The notes under the pieces were generated by a model. It made no database searches, was not told the origin of the DNA, and was given only the letters and a program-made list of their open reading frames with translations. Positions 1-9,363 of a stretch of 64,000 bases of DNA are shown in pieces; position 1 is the stretch's first letter, and every line of letters starts with the position of its first letter. The translations under genes and the position numbers were made by a program. This DNA is from Pontibacter aquaedesilientis (GTDB lineage: Bacteria; Bacteroidota; Bacteroidia; Cytophagales; Hymenobacteraceae), in assembly GCF_014773225.1 (NCBI RefSeq), contig NZ_JACXAJ010000003.1, positions 248,001-312,000 of the forward strand. Reading direction: 5' to 3'.

Positions 1-350
1 GCGATCTGTAGCATTAATGTTGACTTTCCTATACCTGGCTCACCGCCTATGAGCACCATGGAGCCCGGCACGATACCGCCGCCCAATACCCGGTTCAGCT
101 CCTGGTCCTGTGTCTGGATGCGCAGCTGCTCCTGGTAGCTGATGTCGGCTATGGGTTTGGGCTTGTTGGCCACCTGGGCCGAAGTGCTGGTATTGCCTAC
201 TTTCCAGACACTGCTCGGCGTGAGTTCTTCGCGCTGCACCACTTCCTCCACATAGGTGTTCCACTCGCCGCAGGCTGGGCACTTGCCGATCCACTTGGCT
301 GACTGTGCGCCGCAGTTCTGACAGAAATAGGATGTTTTGATCTTGGCCAT
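1..350 (-). CDS. radA: DNA repair protein RadA/Sms, N-terminal part (cut by window edge)
   Basis: The first ~116 residues are visible on the minus strand, starting at the ATG at 350-348; the rest lies left of the window. The start is followed by a four-cysteine zinc finger (Cys10-x2-Cys13 and Cys24-x2-Cys27, the second within CPACGEW) and a Walker A loop GEPGIGKST at about residues 103-111. A zinc finger plus a RecA-like ATPase in this spacing is the RadA/Sms pattern; the family promotes branch migration and processing of recombination intermediates. A near-consensus minus-strand -7 element (TATCTTCG, one mismatch to TAnnTTTG) lies just upstream of the ATG. The C-terminal Lon-like domain cannot be checked here. 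Confidence 0.95.
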   Translation of the reverse strand, partial: MAKIKTSYFCQNCGAQSAKWIGKCPACGEWNTYVEEVVQREELTPSSVWKVGNTSTSAQVANKPKPIADISYQEQLRIQTQDQELNRVLGGGIVPGSMVLIGGEPGIGKSTLMLQI

Positions 351-460
351 AGGACGAAGATACGCAGATTACAGGGATATTCAGTGCTCTGAGGCCTTCC
401 GGATTGCAGTTTTTTGACAATGCGCTCAGTGACATTATCCAACAATGAAAACGTAATCTA

Positions 461-468
461 TATATTTG
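461..468 (+). promoter_or_regulatory. Putative -7 promoter element of the beta-barrel gene
   Basis: TATATTTG matches the Bacteroidota -7 consensus TAnnTTTG and ends 18 bases before the ATG at 487. No convincing TTG -33 element is seen at the usual distance. Confidence 0.45.
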
Positions 469-486
469 TAAACAACTATACTATCT

Positions 487-1635
487 ATGAAACTAACCCT
501 CTACATTATCCTTGGCCTACTGCTGACGTTGGTAAGCCTTACTACTGTGAAAGCCCAAAAGCTGCAACCCGCATACCTGGTCACAGGTTCTTCCGACACG
601 CTACGGGGAGAGGTGCTTTTAAACAGTGCAGCCAAAATGCTTTATGAAATACAGTTCAAGCAGCAGGGCAATACGGCTAAAACCTATAATGCGGCCGATA
701 TAAAGGGCTATGGTTTGGACGACAGCCTAAGATTTGAATCGCGGGAGGTCATGGTGGACGAGAAGACGCGTACTATTTTTTTGAAGGTGGTAGTGGATGG
801 GCCTGCCAAGCTTTATTACGCCCAGAACTTTCACCCTTCTTATGAGTATTTTCTGCAAAAGCAGCAACAGGCGGTCGTGCCACTGCACAAAAACTATTAC
901 GCCGGCACCCTGGCTGCCATGCTGCAAGAGTGCGACGCACTGAAAAACCACCGGTATAGGTATAGCCTCACTGGTTTAGCTAAGCTGGTGCATACCTATA
1001 ACCAGTGCTCCCACGCGGAACAGAAGAGCATAATCCTGCATAAACAGTCCAGACTAGAGACCCGATGGGGGTTGCGGGTAGGGGCGTCTGCCTTCAAGCC
1101 AAACTACCACTTTGAGACAGGAATACATTCCAACCACGATTTTGACTGGGCGACAGGTATAACCGGGGGCATTTTTTTCAACTTTGGCTTTCAAGGCAAA
1201 AAGTTCTCGCTTCAGCCAGAGCTGCTTTATACCTCCCGCAGAGCCAAAAGCTTTTACGAACACAACCAGCCTCATGACTGGTACTACAAAAGTACCATGG
1301 AGCTGGACGCGCACTACCTGCAGTTACCTGTTCTGCTCAAGTACAGATTTCGCACGGAGGGGTGGCAACCCTACCTGAATGCCGGCCTAAGCTATGGCCT
1401 GGCTCTTTCAAAGAATTTTAGAAACACGGTCACTTATGAAACCGGCTATACCCATATCACTGAAATCACGCTTGAAAAATACGCGATAGGCTACCTGGCT
1501 GGTGCCGGGGTACAGCGCAATGCCTTATCAGCAGACATTCGCTTCAACCGCGAAATTTCTGTAAGCGACTATGGCTACGGAAACAAGGATCTTCAATTCA
1601 ATACCTGGAGCCTTGCGCTGGGCTATACCTTCTAA
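487..1635 (+). CDS. PorT-like outer-membrane beta-barrel protein
   Basis: A 382-residue exported protein. Residues 1-23 form a signal peptide (hydrophobic core, cleavage after VKAQ). The second half (from about residue 190) alternates aromatic and polar residues in short strands, such as GLRVGASAF, LQLPVLLKYRF and LNAGLSYGLAL, and the chain ends in an aromatic residue (GYTF), as expected for a protein folded by the BAM machinery. This resembles the Bacteroidota outer-membrane barrel family (PF13568 type). The first half is a separate, unrecognised exported domain. Substrate and role cannot be read from the sequence. The gene is monocistronic, converging with the sensor kinase on a shared terminator. 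Confidence 0.8.
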   Translation: MKLTLYIILGLLLTLVSLTTVKAQKLQPAYLVTGSSDTLRGEVLLNSAAKMLYEIQFKQQGNTAKTYNAADIKGYGLDDSLRFESREVMVDEKTRTIFLKVVVDGPAKLYYAQNFHPSYEYFLQKQQQAVVPLHKNYYAGTLAAMLQECDALKNHRYRYSLTGLAKLVHTYNQCSHAEQKSIILHKQSRLETRWGLRVGASAFKPNYHFETGIHSNHDFDWATGITGGIFFNFGFQGKKFSLQPELLYTSRRAKSFYEHNQPHDWYYKSTMELDAHYLQLPVLLKYRFRTEGWQPYLNAGLSYGLALSKNFRNTVTYETGYTHITEITLEKYAIGYLAGAGVQRNALSADIRFNREISVSDYGYGNKDLQFNTWSLALGYTF

Positions 1636-1653
1636 AAGCAACCAGTTAATACA

Positions 1654-1691
1654 AAAGAGGCGCTACCCAATCCGGGATAGCGCCTCTTTTT
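1654..1691. terminator. Bidirectional rho-independent terminator
   Basis: The stem AAGAGGCGCTA/TAGCGCCTCTT, extended by CCC/GGG toward the loop, is flanked by A-run and T-run. It lies between the convergent stops of the barrel gene (1635) and the sensor kinase (1708), so it can serve both. Confidence 0.85.
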
Positions 1692-1707
1692 ATGATATAG
1701 CGGCCTG

Positions 1708-4632
1708 TTAGGTTTGCGGCACCGCCACAGGCTCCTGCTTGAAGTATACTTTGAAGGTAGTTCCCTGACCCAGCTCACTTTCCACTTCGATGCGGCCCCC
1801 ATTGTTCTCAATGATGCGCTTCACGATGTAGAGCCCGATGCCTGTCCCTTCCACGTGGTTGTGCAGGCGCTTGAACATAGAGAATAGCTTGTGCTGATGC
1901 TGCTTTTTGATGCCCAACCCATTGTCCTGCACCTGCAGCACAACATATTCGCCATCCAAATGAGTGCTTAGGCGCACCGAAGGCAGGCGCTCCGGCGACC
2001 GGTATTTAATGGCGTTTGACACCAGGTTGTACACGATGCTGCGCAGGTTTTTGCGGGCGTACAGCAGCTCCCTTACCTGGAAGTCGGCCTCTATATTCGC
2101 TTCCGACTCAGTTACGAGCCCATCAATGTCGGCTATCACATCCTGCAGCACCTGCTCAAATGCGAGCGGCTCTACCTTGGCATGCAGCTCTTTCTGCACT
2201 TTGGTTATCTCGGCCAAATCCGCGATGGTCTGCTTCAGCTTGTTGATAGAGTCCGACACCATGTCCAGCACCTGCTTGTCGTCTTCCTCCAGCTTACCCT
2301 CCAAAATATCATACAGTAGGCTGGTAAGCCCCTCCATGTTTGCGATAGGCGACTTCAAGTCATGTGAGGCGGTATAGACGAAGTTATCCAGGTCGTTATT
2401 GATGCGCTGCAGCTCCGTGTTTTTGTAGCTGAGCTCATCGTTGGCCGACACCAGCTTGGTGCGTGCCTGCACCAGTTCGGTTACCTCTACAGCAAAGATC
2501 AACACGGCCTCCGCCTTGCCTTTGCTGTCCATGAGCGGCTGGAACACCAGGTTAAAGTAATTTTCCGAAACGCTGCCATTATCACGTCCGTCTGCTATAA
2601 GCGGCATTTCTTTACCTACAAACGGCAACCCAGACTCAAACACTCCTTCTAGGTGCTCTAGCAGGCCTTTCATTTCCAGATCGGCGTGGGCCTCGTCAAG
2701 GCGCTTGCCTACCAGCTGCCTGTTGCCGAAGAGTTTTCGGTACAAGGGATTGGCCAGCAAGTACCGCTTATCAGAGGCGCGCACGAGCCCTACCAGGGCC
2801 GGCACTTCCAAGAACAGCTTCTGCAGCAACTCGGCATTCTGCTTTACTTTGCGGTCGGCCTCTTTTATATCGGTGATATCGATTGTAGAACTGATGTGCC
2901 CCAGAAACTCGTCATTGGCCCCAAAACGAGGCGTGCAGGTCGCTACCATCCAGCGGTATTGCCCATCGTGGCGGCGCATGCGGGTCTCCACCCGGAAGCC
3001 TTCCTCCTTCGCAAGCGCCGAGGTATACATATCTTCAAAAGCGGGCAAATCCTGTGGGTGGATGATCTTCTGCCAGCCGAAGTTGATGCTATCTTCAAAC
3101 GTGCTTCCCGTAAAATCAAGCCACTGCCTGTTCACGTACACGCTCTGCTTCCAGACGTCAAGAATGCTGATCATTACAGGAGCGTTGTCGGCCATGGTAC
3201 GGAAGCGGGCCTCACTTTCAATCATAGCCTGCTGTGCACGCTTTTCCTCGGTAATATCCCGCACCTCGATGATCGTGGCCATTGGCACCCCATTTTTGAA
3301 AATCGGATGGGCGGCAACCGTTACACTAAAAAACTCTCCGTTTTTGCGGATGAACACATCTTCGTGGGCCCGCATGTTATTGTTTGTCGGCAATGCCCTG
3401 TCAAGCGGGCACTCCTCCAATGGGTATGGGTTTCCATCCGGATGCGTATGATGGATCATGTCGTGAAGCGGCTTTTTTCTGATCTCATCAAACGTGAAGC
3501 CCGTCATCTCTTCGGCAGCCGGGTTCATGAAAGTACAATATCCGCTAGCATCCATCATAAAGAGTGCAGCTGTAGCATTATCTGTAATAATCTGCTTTAG
3601 GTTGTTTGATCGGTGCGTGTTTATGAGAGACCAGATAATGAAAAACATAAGCAAGCCGATGATCGTCCCACCCATTAATATGAAATAGGGCAGTTCGGTA
3701 TCGGCGGAGCGCATGTACGATGGCTTGGCAGAGTAGTAAATGCGCCAGGTATGTCCCCCGATATTAAGGGTGCTCAGCATATCAAGCTCCCTTTTTTCTG
3801 AAGCATGGTAGTGCAGTACACTGTCGGTACTGTATAGCAAATCGTTTTTGCCTAAGTTAATACCATCGTATACCTCAATGTCGAGGTCTTTGAAACTATC
3901 GCCCAATGTGGCCACCATCAGGTCTTTGGCCCGGAAAGGGCTGTACACAAAACCTTTGATCAGTCGCTGCCGCTCTTTTATAGATTCGGGTTCTGCATTG
4001 TTTTTATACACAGGCAGGTAGATTAGAAACCCCGCCTGTTCGTCAACGCCGGTTTCCTGCATCAGCCTGACTTTTCCTGACAGGGCGGGCTTTCGTGTGT
4101 CGCGTGCCATCTTCATAGCGGAGCGCCTGACCGAATCGCTGAACATATCGAAGCCAAAAGCCCGTTGGTTACGCTCGTTGAAGGGCTCGAGGTAAATTAT
4201 AGAGGTATAAAAGTCACGCTCTCCTTCCGGACGAATGTCATAATCGTGAAAGCCTTCAGCCCGAATCTGGCGGAGGTGACGTGGCATTTCCTCCGGCAAC
4301 ACCACATGGCTATAGCCTACCCCCTGAATCCCGGGATAACTCTCTTCTAGTTTGAGTGTGGCATAATAGTTTTGCCAATCCTTGCGGCTGATTGTGTCAG
4401 AGGCCACAATCAGGGCCTTAGCCCCGATCAGGATCTGCACATAGTCGCGCATGCGGAGTTCAAGGTCCTGCGTGATTTGCGCGGCCTTTATCTCGAATAA
4501 CTTCTCGTTCCGTTCCAGCGCTTTCTTTCTGGTTTCAGAATAGATGAAGATAGTAACCAGGAAAATCAGCAGGAAAGACGCTATGGCAATGAGGTAATCC
4601 CGGATGAATGACACCAATTTGGAAAATTTCAT
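1708..4632 (-). CDS. CHASE-PAS sensor histidine kinase
   Basis: A 974-residue membrane sensor kinase. Order: TM1 at about 11-31, a periplasmic CHASE-type sensing domain at about 70-290, TM2 at about 315-335, three PAS domains (about 345-460, 470-590, 600-720), then a HisKA dimerisation helix with phosphoacceptor His757 in SHDLKSP, and an HATPase_c domain with N-box NLVSNAIKY (869-877), G1 box DNGLGIKK (903-910) and G2 box GTGIGLYIV (929-937). It has no receiver domain, and no response regulator gene is nearby, so it is an orphan kinase whose partner is elsewhere. CHASE domains bind small ligands in other systems; the ligand here is unknown. The start fits a single N-terminal TM helix right after the ATG. 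Confidence 0.9.
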   Translation of the reverse strand: MKFSKLVSFIRDYLIAIASFLLIFLVTIFIYSETRKKALERNEKLFEIKAAQITQDLELRMRDYVQILIGAKALIVASDTISRKDWQNYYATLKLEESYPGIQGVGYSHVVLPEEMPRHLRQIRAEGFHDYDIRPEGERDFYTSIIYLEPFNERNQRAFGFDMFSDSVRRSAMKMARDTRKPALSGKVRLMQETGVDEQAGFLIYLPVYKNNAEPESIKERQRLIKGFVYSPFRAKDLMVATLGDSFKDLDIEVYDGINLGKNDLLYSTDSVLHYHASEKRELDMLSTLNIGGHTWRIYYSAKPSYMRSADTELPYFILMGGTIIGLLMFFIIWSLINTHRSNNLKQIITDNATAALFMMDASGYCTFMNPAAEEMTGFTFDEIRKKPLHDMIHHTHPDGNPYPLEECPLDRALPTNNNMRAHEDVFIRKNGEFFSVTVAAHPIFKNGVPMATIIEVRDITEEKRAQQAMIESEARFRTMADNAPVMISILDVWKQSVYVNRQWLDFTGSTFEDSINFGWQKIIHPQDLPAFEDMYTSALAKEEGFRVETRMRRHDGQYRWMVATCTPRFGANDEFLGHISSTIDITDIKEADRKVKQNAELLQKLFLEVPALVGLVRASDKRYLLANPLYRKLFGNRQLVGKRLDEAHADLEMKGLLEHLEGVFESGLPFVGKEMPLIADGRDNGSVSENYFNLVFQPLMDSKGKAEAVLIFAVEVTELVQARTKLVSANDELSYKNTELQRINNDLDNFVYTASHDLKSPIANMEGLTSLLYDILEGKLEEDDKQVLDMVSDSINKLKQTIADLAEITKVQKELHAKVEPLAFEQVLQDVIADIDGLVTESEANIEADFQVRELLYARKNLRSIVYNLVSNAIKYRSPERLPSVRLSTHLDGEYVVLQVQDNGLGIKKQHQHKLFSMFKRLHNHVEGTGIGLYIVKRIIENNGGRIEVESELGQGTTFKVYFKQEPVAVPQT

Positions 4633-4920
4633 AAACGAAATAAACAGCCTGCTTCAGAATAAAGAACCGGCATCGAAGCAAAATAAACGACCTGCAACAG
4701 CATTCGGTTCAACAGTTATATGATCAAAAATAGCTAAAATAAAGTTTCCGGTGCAATCTTTTGAAGCTTATTATGTGCTTTTGCTGCCCTGTGCGCTTCA
4801 GATCAGTACAATGCTAAACTTCAAGACACTTTTGGCACAACCGCTTCCCGGAGAGATACAATTTATAGATGACGCAATATTGAGAATACCGTATTAATTT
4901 TACAGCCATACGTTATTGTT

Positions 4921-5637
4921 ATGATAGAGATTTTAAAGAGTCTGCTGATTAGTTTTGCGGCAGTGGCTATTCTGCTTCCAGTGGTACGTTATGCACTTCG
5001 CAAGATGTCGCCGGCAGGCAAGTTACAGCACCTGAGCACTGACGAGGCTAAGTACCTTCAGAAAAAAGAATGGCATCTGACCATTGCGTACTACCTATTC
5101 GCCTGTATACTATCTGTTTTCTGTGCCGGTGCCCTGGCCATGCTCTCAAGCATTCTGCACATGTCTTCTAAGCATATGTATGTGCTCACGCCCAACTTCC
5201 GAGCTCTATTTGCGCCTGGGCTGCTATTCGGCTTAACATTGGCCATGCTGCCACTGCGCCTCTCGCAGCGTGCCCTGCTGGGCAGCGACTACCAACTGTA
5301 CAAACAGTACATGCAGCAGCAGGAAGGTATACGCTCCACCCGGACTTACAGTATTTTGTTTGGCGTGATGCTAGGCCTGTCGCTGGTGGCGGCCTGGTTT
5401 GCCATGCGCTGGCACATCAACATTGACGAAAACCAGGTACAGATCGTAAATCTGCTCAACCAAGAGCGCACTTATCCGCATCATGTTATCGAAAGCATTC
5501 ACTACATGGGGGAGGAGGGAGCATACCTGATCAATTTTGATGACCAAACCTCATTTAATACGACTTACCTCAAGCCGGTGCCGCTGGAGATGATCGCCTT
5601 ATTGGCCGAGCAGTCGGGCAAACGGGTAGTCCGGTAA
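4921..5637 (+). CDS. Uncharacterised four-helix membrane protein
   Basis: A 238-residue protein of unknown function. Hydrophobic segments at about 5-25, 53-75, 93-113 and 146-164 predict four membrane helices. The last ~75 residues form a soluble tail with a beta-rich pattern (INIDENQVQIVNLL, TYPHHVIESIHYM, AYLINFDDQTSF) reminiscent of the small bacterial PH-like domains that follow membrane helices; this likeness is only an impression. It stands alone between the divergently oriented sensor kinase and fumC. Confidence 0.7.
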   Translation: MIEILKSLLISFAAVAILLPVVRYALRKMSPAGKLQHLSTDEAKYLQKKEWHLTIAYYLFACILSVFCAGALAMLSSILHMSSKHMYVLTPNFRALFAPGLLFGLTLAMLPLRLSQRALLGSDYQLYKQYMQQQEGIRSTRTYSILFGVMLGLSLVAAWFAMRWHINIDENQVQIVNLLNQERTYPHHVIESIHYMGEEGAYLINFDDQTSFNTTYLKPVPLEMIALLAEQSGKRVVR

Positions 5638-5699
5638 ACACTGGGGCTATACCTGCATGAAGTATACCTGCGATACGGAACGAAGAAGAATATTTTTTG

Positions 5700-5707
5700 T
5701 AGTTTTG
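5700..5707 (+). promoter_or_regulatory. Putative -7 promoter element of fumC
   Basis: TAGTTTTG matches TAnnTTTG, 40 bases before the fumC ATG. The -33 element is not clear. Confidence 0.4.
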
Positions 5708-5747
5708 CCGCAAATAAACTGATCCTTTAAACCTAAGTATAAACGAT

Positions 5748-7142
5748 ATGCAAGTTCGCGTAGAGAAAGACACGATGGGCCCGATAGAGGTGCCTGCAGA
5801 CAAATACTGGGGTGCTCAGACACAGCGCTCCAAAGAGAACTTTACGATTGGCGGTCAGCTGATGCCAAAAGAGGTGATCGAAGCTTTTGCTATCCTTAAG
5901 AAGTCGGCTGCTTTTGCCAACGCCGAGTTGGGCGTACTGGCTCAGGAAAAAGCCGAAATCATTGGTAAAGTTTGCGACGAGATTTTGGAAGGCAAGCTGG
6001 CTGATGAGTTCCCGCTGGTAGTTTGGCAGACAGGCTCGGGCACGCAGTCGAACATGAACGTGAACGAAGTGGTGGCGAACCGTGCGCACGTACTTTTAGG
6101 TGGCGATTTACTGGATGAGAAGAAGAAAATACACCCGAACGACGACGTAAACAAGTCGCAGTCATCTAATGACACGTTCCCAACGGCCATGCACATCGCT
6201 GCTTATAAGAAAGTAGTAGAGCACACATTACCATTGGTTAAGAAGCTACGCGACACGCTTAACAGCAAGGCCGAAGCTTACATGGATGTAGTGAAGATAG
6301 GCCGTACACACCTGATGGATGCCACGCCACTTACACTGGGTCAGGAGCTTTCGGGCTACGTAGCCCAGCTGGACTATGGCATGAAGGCACTTCGCAACAC
6401 GTTAGAGCACCTGAGCACACTGGCCCTTGGCGGTTCTGCGGTAGGTACAGGCCTGAACACACCGGCTGGCTACGATGTGCTGGTTGCCGAGAAGATCTCT
6501 GAGTTTGCTGGTCATCAGTTTATCACAGCTCCTAACAAATTCGAGGCACTTGCCGCACACGACGCTATCGTGGAAACTTCTGGCGCGTTGAAGCAACTGG
6601 CAGTATCGCTGATGAAGATCGCTAACGATATCCGTTTGCTGGCTTCTGGCCCACGCTCAGGTATAGCCGAGATCCTTATACCTGAAAACGAGCCGGGTTC
6701 GTCTATCATGCCGGGCAAGGTAAACCCTACACAGGCTGAAGCCATGACCATGGTTTGTGCACAAGTGATCGGTAACGACGTGGCTATTTCGGTGGGCGGC
6801 ATGAACGGCCATTTCGAGCTGAACGTGTTTAAGCCGGTGATGATCTACAACCTGCTGATGAGCGCCCAACTGATCGGTGACGCTTGCGACTCGTTCGACA
6901 AGCATTGCGCGGTAGGTATAGAGCCAAACACAGCCCGCATTAAAGAGAACCTCGAAAACTCACTGATGCTGGTAACGGCCCTGAACCCGCACATCGGTTA
7001 TGACAACGCTGCTAAAATTGCGAAGAAAGCCCACAAAGAAGGCACTACGCTTCGCCAAGCAGCTATCGCCCTTGACCTGCTAACCAACGAGCAGTACGAC
7101 GAGTGGGTGAAGCCGGAAGATATGATCGGCAGCTTGAAGTAA
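5748..7142 (+). CDS. fumC: Fumarate hydratase class II
   Basis: A 464-residue cytosolic enzyme of the TCA cycle that interconverts fumarate and L-malate, of the iron-independent tetrameric class II type. It has the N-terminal [10 protein letters not shown] and QTQRSKENF motifs, the substrate-binding [14 protein letters not shown] and [11 protein letters not shown] segments, and the family signature [11 protein letters not shown] at about 317-327, which carries the catalytic serine. The length is normal for FumC. It has its own promoter candidate and a strong terminator, so is likely monocistronic. Several Gly-Ile pairs in it are written GGT ATA as part of the recurring AGGTATA word. Confidence 0.97.
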   Translation: MQVRVEKDTMGPIEVPADKYWGAQTQRSKENFTIGGQLMPKEVIEAFAILKKSAAFANAELGVLAQEKAEIIGKVCDEILEGKLADEFPLVVWQTGSGTQSNMNVNEVVANRAHVLLGGDLLDEKKKIHPNDDVNKSQSSNDTFPTAMHIAAYKKVVEHTLPLVKKLRDTLNSKAEAYMDVVKIGRTHLMDATPLTLGQELSGYVAQLDYGMKALRNTLEHLSTLALGGSAVGTGLNTPAGYDVLVAEKISEFAGHQFITAPNKFEALAAHDAIVETSGALKQLAVSLMKIANDIRLLASGPRSGIAEILIPENEPGSSIMPGKVNPTQAEAMTMVCAQVIGNDVAISVGGMNGHFELNVFKPVMIYNLLMSAQLIGDACDSFDKHCAVGIEPNTARIKENLENSLMLVTALNPHIGYDNAAKIAKKAHKEGTTLRQAAIALDLLTNEQYDEWVKPEDMIGSLK

Positions 7143-7204
7143 TTTTGAGACGCTAGATTTTAGACGTTAGACACAAGACTTTATACTTGTGTTGTAGATA
7201 AATG

Positions 7205-7236
7205 AAAAGCAGCTCCATTTGGGGCTGCTTTTTTTA
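7205..7236 (+). terminator. Terminator of fumC
   Basis: The stem AAAAGCAGCTCC/GGGGCTGCTTTT (one G-U pair) with a 4-base loop is followed by a T-run, about 60 bases after the fumC stop. It argues against an upstream TTG start (7219) for the next gene. Confidence 0.85.
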
Positions 7237-7281
7237 TGCCTATTTTACTATATTGTAAGATATTTATACTTAGTGGCACAT

Positions 7282-8292
7282 ATGAAATCCAGCTTAAAAT
7301 ACCTCGCTCTTACCTTTTGGTGTGTTTCCACATTTTCCTGCGCTGAAGAGGGCAAAAAACAACTGGGAACTGCCTCTATTCCTATAGTGGCAGAAGAGCC
7401 CGAGCTACAGCCAATAGCTACAAACACACACAACAAGGCTAGCTATGAGCAGATGGCTAAAATGTGTAAAGAATATTGGGCAGAGTGGAATAAACTTAAT
7501 GCTAGCAAAGCCGATTACTTTGAAAAACATGTTTTAGCAAAGGCACTAGCTAATCCTGACTTGCCGGAGCAAAACAAGAAATTCCTTTTAGCACTGAAAG
7601 AATATCTGCGCCAAACACCGGCAGAGGAACGTCAAATTTTGGCGCCTGATCAGCTGCTTTTTCCAATATTCAGGTTAGCGGAAGGCGAATTGGGAGTCAT
7701 AGGTTCTCCTATACACGATACCTCCAGCAATTCATTTGAAGACATTTCCAAAGAAAGAAGCCTCTTAAACCGATATGGTATAAAAACAGAGGTCTTAACT
7801 AACACTGAACCTAAACTAGTTTACCACAAATCTTTTGCCGATACTCTTTTCAAAAGGCTGAACACTTCTGTTTATACTTTCACAGCACAAAAATCTGTAA
7901 AAACACAGCTGCAAAATTTTGGCACCTACACCGGAGAGTGTCTGGAGTACTACAATTACCTGCTAGACCCAACACCGTTTAACAGTAATGACCGCATTTT
8001 ATTTGGCAGCAAGTATAACCTAGAGTTAGTCTACAAAATTTATCCTGAGATTGACGCAGTTTTTATTAACCAACTCAAGCCTGATTGCGGTGATTGCCCT
8101 TCCAGCTTTGACCAAGAGAAAACCTTTGCTTCTTTAAAAGGTGTAGAAGGGCTATACTTTGTTTATGCTGACACTTTCCCGCTTAACAACAAACTGGAAA
8201 CTCCATCCAGAGGATTGCTGATGAAGATGGGCAACAAAGTCGTGTACCTATGGCATGATGAAATAGACTTGATAGGGTGTAGCTGCATTTAG
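7282..8292 (+). CDS. Hypothetical lipoprotein
   Basis: 336 residues from the ATG at 7282. The frame stays open to a TTG at 7219, but that lies inside the fumC terminator. The N-terminus MKSSLKYLALTFW...STFSC looks like a lipoprotein signal with Cys20 as the acylated residue. The rest is soluble, with a charged first third and a CGDCPSS cysteine motif near residue 275. No family was recognised. Codons are distinctly AT-richer than in fumC, and the gene has no copy of the AGGTATA word common elsewhere, so it may have been acquired by transfer (inference). Confidence 0.7.
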   Translation: MKSSLKYLALTFWCVSTFSCAEEGKKQLGTASIPIVAEEPELQPIATNTHNKASYEQMAKMCKEYWAEWNKLNASKADYFEKHVLAKALANPDLPEQNKKFLLALKEYLRQTPAEERQILAPDQLLFPIFRLAEGELGVIGSPIHDTSSNSFEDISKERSLLNRYGIKTEVLTNTEPKLVYHKSFADTLFKRLNTSVYTFTAQKSVKTQLQNFGTYTGECLEYYNYLLDPTPFNSNDRILFGSKYNLELVYKIYPEIDAVFINQLKPDCGDCPSSFDQEKTFASLKGVEGLYFVYADTFPLNNKLETPSRGLLMKMGNKVVYLWHDEIDLIGCSCI

Positions 8293-8303
8293 TCCCCGCT
8301 AGT

Positions 8304-8381
8304 GCGAGCTTGTAGCTCGTACTGCTATTTGGCTGAAGATATAGCTGCGTGGAAAAGAAAAGGCACGAGCTACAAGCTCGC
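8304..8381. repeat. Inverted repeat, REP-like palindromic element
   Basis: GCGAGCTTGTAGCTCGT (8304-8320) is repeated as its exact reverse complement at 8365-8381, with 44 bases between; each arm is itself nearly palindromic (ACGAGCT/AGCTCGT type). A partial copy, GCGAGCTTG, occurs at 8457-8465. It lies directly downstream of the lipoprotein gene and has no T-run, so it looks like an extragenic palindromic repeat rather than a terminator. Confidence 0.75.
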
Positions 8382-8574
8382 GCCAGCACAAGCCAGCTCA
8401 AACTAGCAACTAAACCTACTGTACTCTTTTAACATAAAAGTATAATTGCACGAACGGCGAGCTTGTGCCAACAAAGACGACTAAAAGGAGCAGTGTTCCG
8501 TTTATACAATTACTAGCTGTTATTTAAGCTATCTTCAAAAGTGCACATGAAAGAAATGCTTAAATGCGGTAAGT

Positions 8575-9078
8575 ATGATTGATTCAACCAATATCTGTTT
8601 GTCTTGTGGAATATGTTGCGACGGCACCCTGATTGGCTTTGTACAGCTTAGCCATGAGGAGTTGCCTGCAATAAAAGAATTGATGGAGATTGAGGAGGCA
8701 AGCAGTGATGGGGTTTTTCTTCAGCCCTGCAAAAAATATTGTGATGGCTGCACTATTTACTTAGACAGACCAAAACAATGCGCCAGTTATGACTGCAAAC
8801 TCCTTAAATCTTTCCAGCAAAAAGAACTGGATTTTACTGCAGCTGTCGAAATAATAGATGAGGCGAAGCAGAGAAAGATTGCTATTGAAGATCAATTAGC
8901 ATCATTACAGATTAAGCTACAATCCCAGTCATTTTACTTTAAGATGACTGAACTGAAAAGGCTGTATCACAAAAACGAGCACGAGTTATTGTCAACACCA
9001 GCCTTCAAAAATTTAATAACGGACATCAAGCAACTCGATAATCTGCTCTCAACGAAGTTCGGCGTCACAGTATTTTAG
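8575..9078 (+). CDS. YkgJ-like cysteine-cluster protein
   Basis: A 167-residue protein with an N-terminal cysteine cluster C-x2-C-x2-CC (Cys8, 11, 14, 15) followed by further cysteines in QPCKKYCDGCTIYLDRP and CASYDCKLL. This spacing matches the YkgJ/zinc- or iron-chelating domain family, thought to bind a metal centre; the exact reaction is unknown. The C-terminal half is helical and charged. It is AT-rich like the lipoprotein gene before it and is bounded by palindromic repeats on both sides. The ATG at 8575 is the first in frame and puts the cluster at the N-terminus, as usual. Confidence 0.75.
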   Translation: MIDSTNICLSCGICCDGTLIGFVQLSHEELPAIKELMEIEEASSDGVFLQPCKKYCDGCTIYLDRPKQCASYDCKLLKSFQQKELDFTAAVEIIDEAKQRKIAIEDQLASLQIKLQSQSFYFKMTELKRLYHKNEHELLSTPAFKNLITDIKQLDNLLSTKFGVTVF

Positions 9079-9183
9079 ATCATTGCCTGAACAAAGGGGC
9101 TGTACCATTACTTGCGCTGCTAATAGTTGAAAACGTGTTCCTTACAAACCAAAAAAACACGGGTTATGAGCTCGCTGACTACC

Positions 9184-9213
9184 CCACAAGTTTAGTGGTA
9201 GCGCAACTTGTGG
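9184..9213. repeat. Palindromic intergenic repeat, REP-like
   Basis: CCACAAGTT and AACTTGTGG are exact reverse complements separated by 12 bases. The CAAGTT/AACTTG core also occurs in the palindrome at 53728-53750. There is no adjacent T-run. Confidence 0.55.
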
Positions 9214-9305
9214 TTAAACATCGCAATCAGTTGGTGACTAGCGTTTCTCTATACCCTCATTTATCACCCCACTTAAACTTGCGGGATAAATTCCTCCAGA
9301 AACTA

Positions 9306-9313
9306 TAGCTTTG
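9306..9313 (+). promoter_or_regulatory. Putative promoter of rlmF
   Basis: TAGCTTTG fits TAnnTTTG, 50 bases before the ATG. A TTG at 9279-9281 lies 24 bases upstream, slightly beyond the usual -33 spacing. Confidence 0.5.
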
Positions 9314-9363
9314 CCAAACTATTCCCGGAACCTACGTATCACCAGTTTACCTCCAGCAGTTTA

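Noticed and set aside
2686..3600. 304-codon open frame opposite the sensor kinase
   Set aside because: Antisense to well-defined PAS domains; no family pattern.
7219..7281. Upstream TTG start for the lipoprotein gene
   Set aside because: It lies in the fumC terminator; the ATG at 7282 gives a proper lipoprotein signal.
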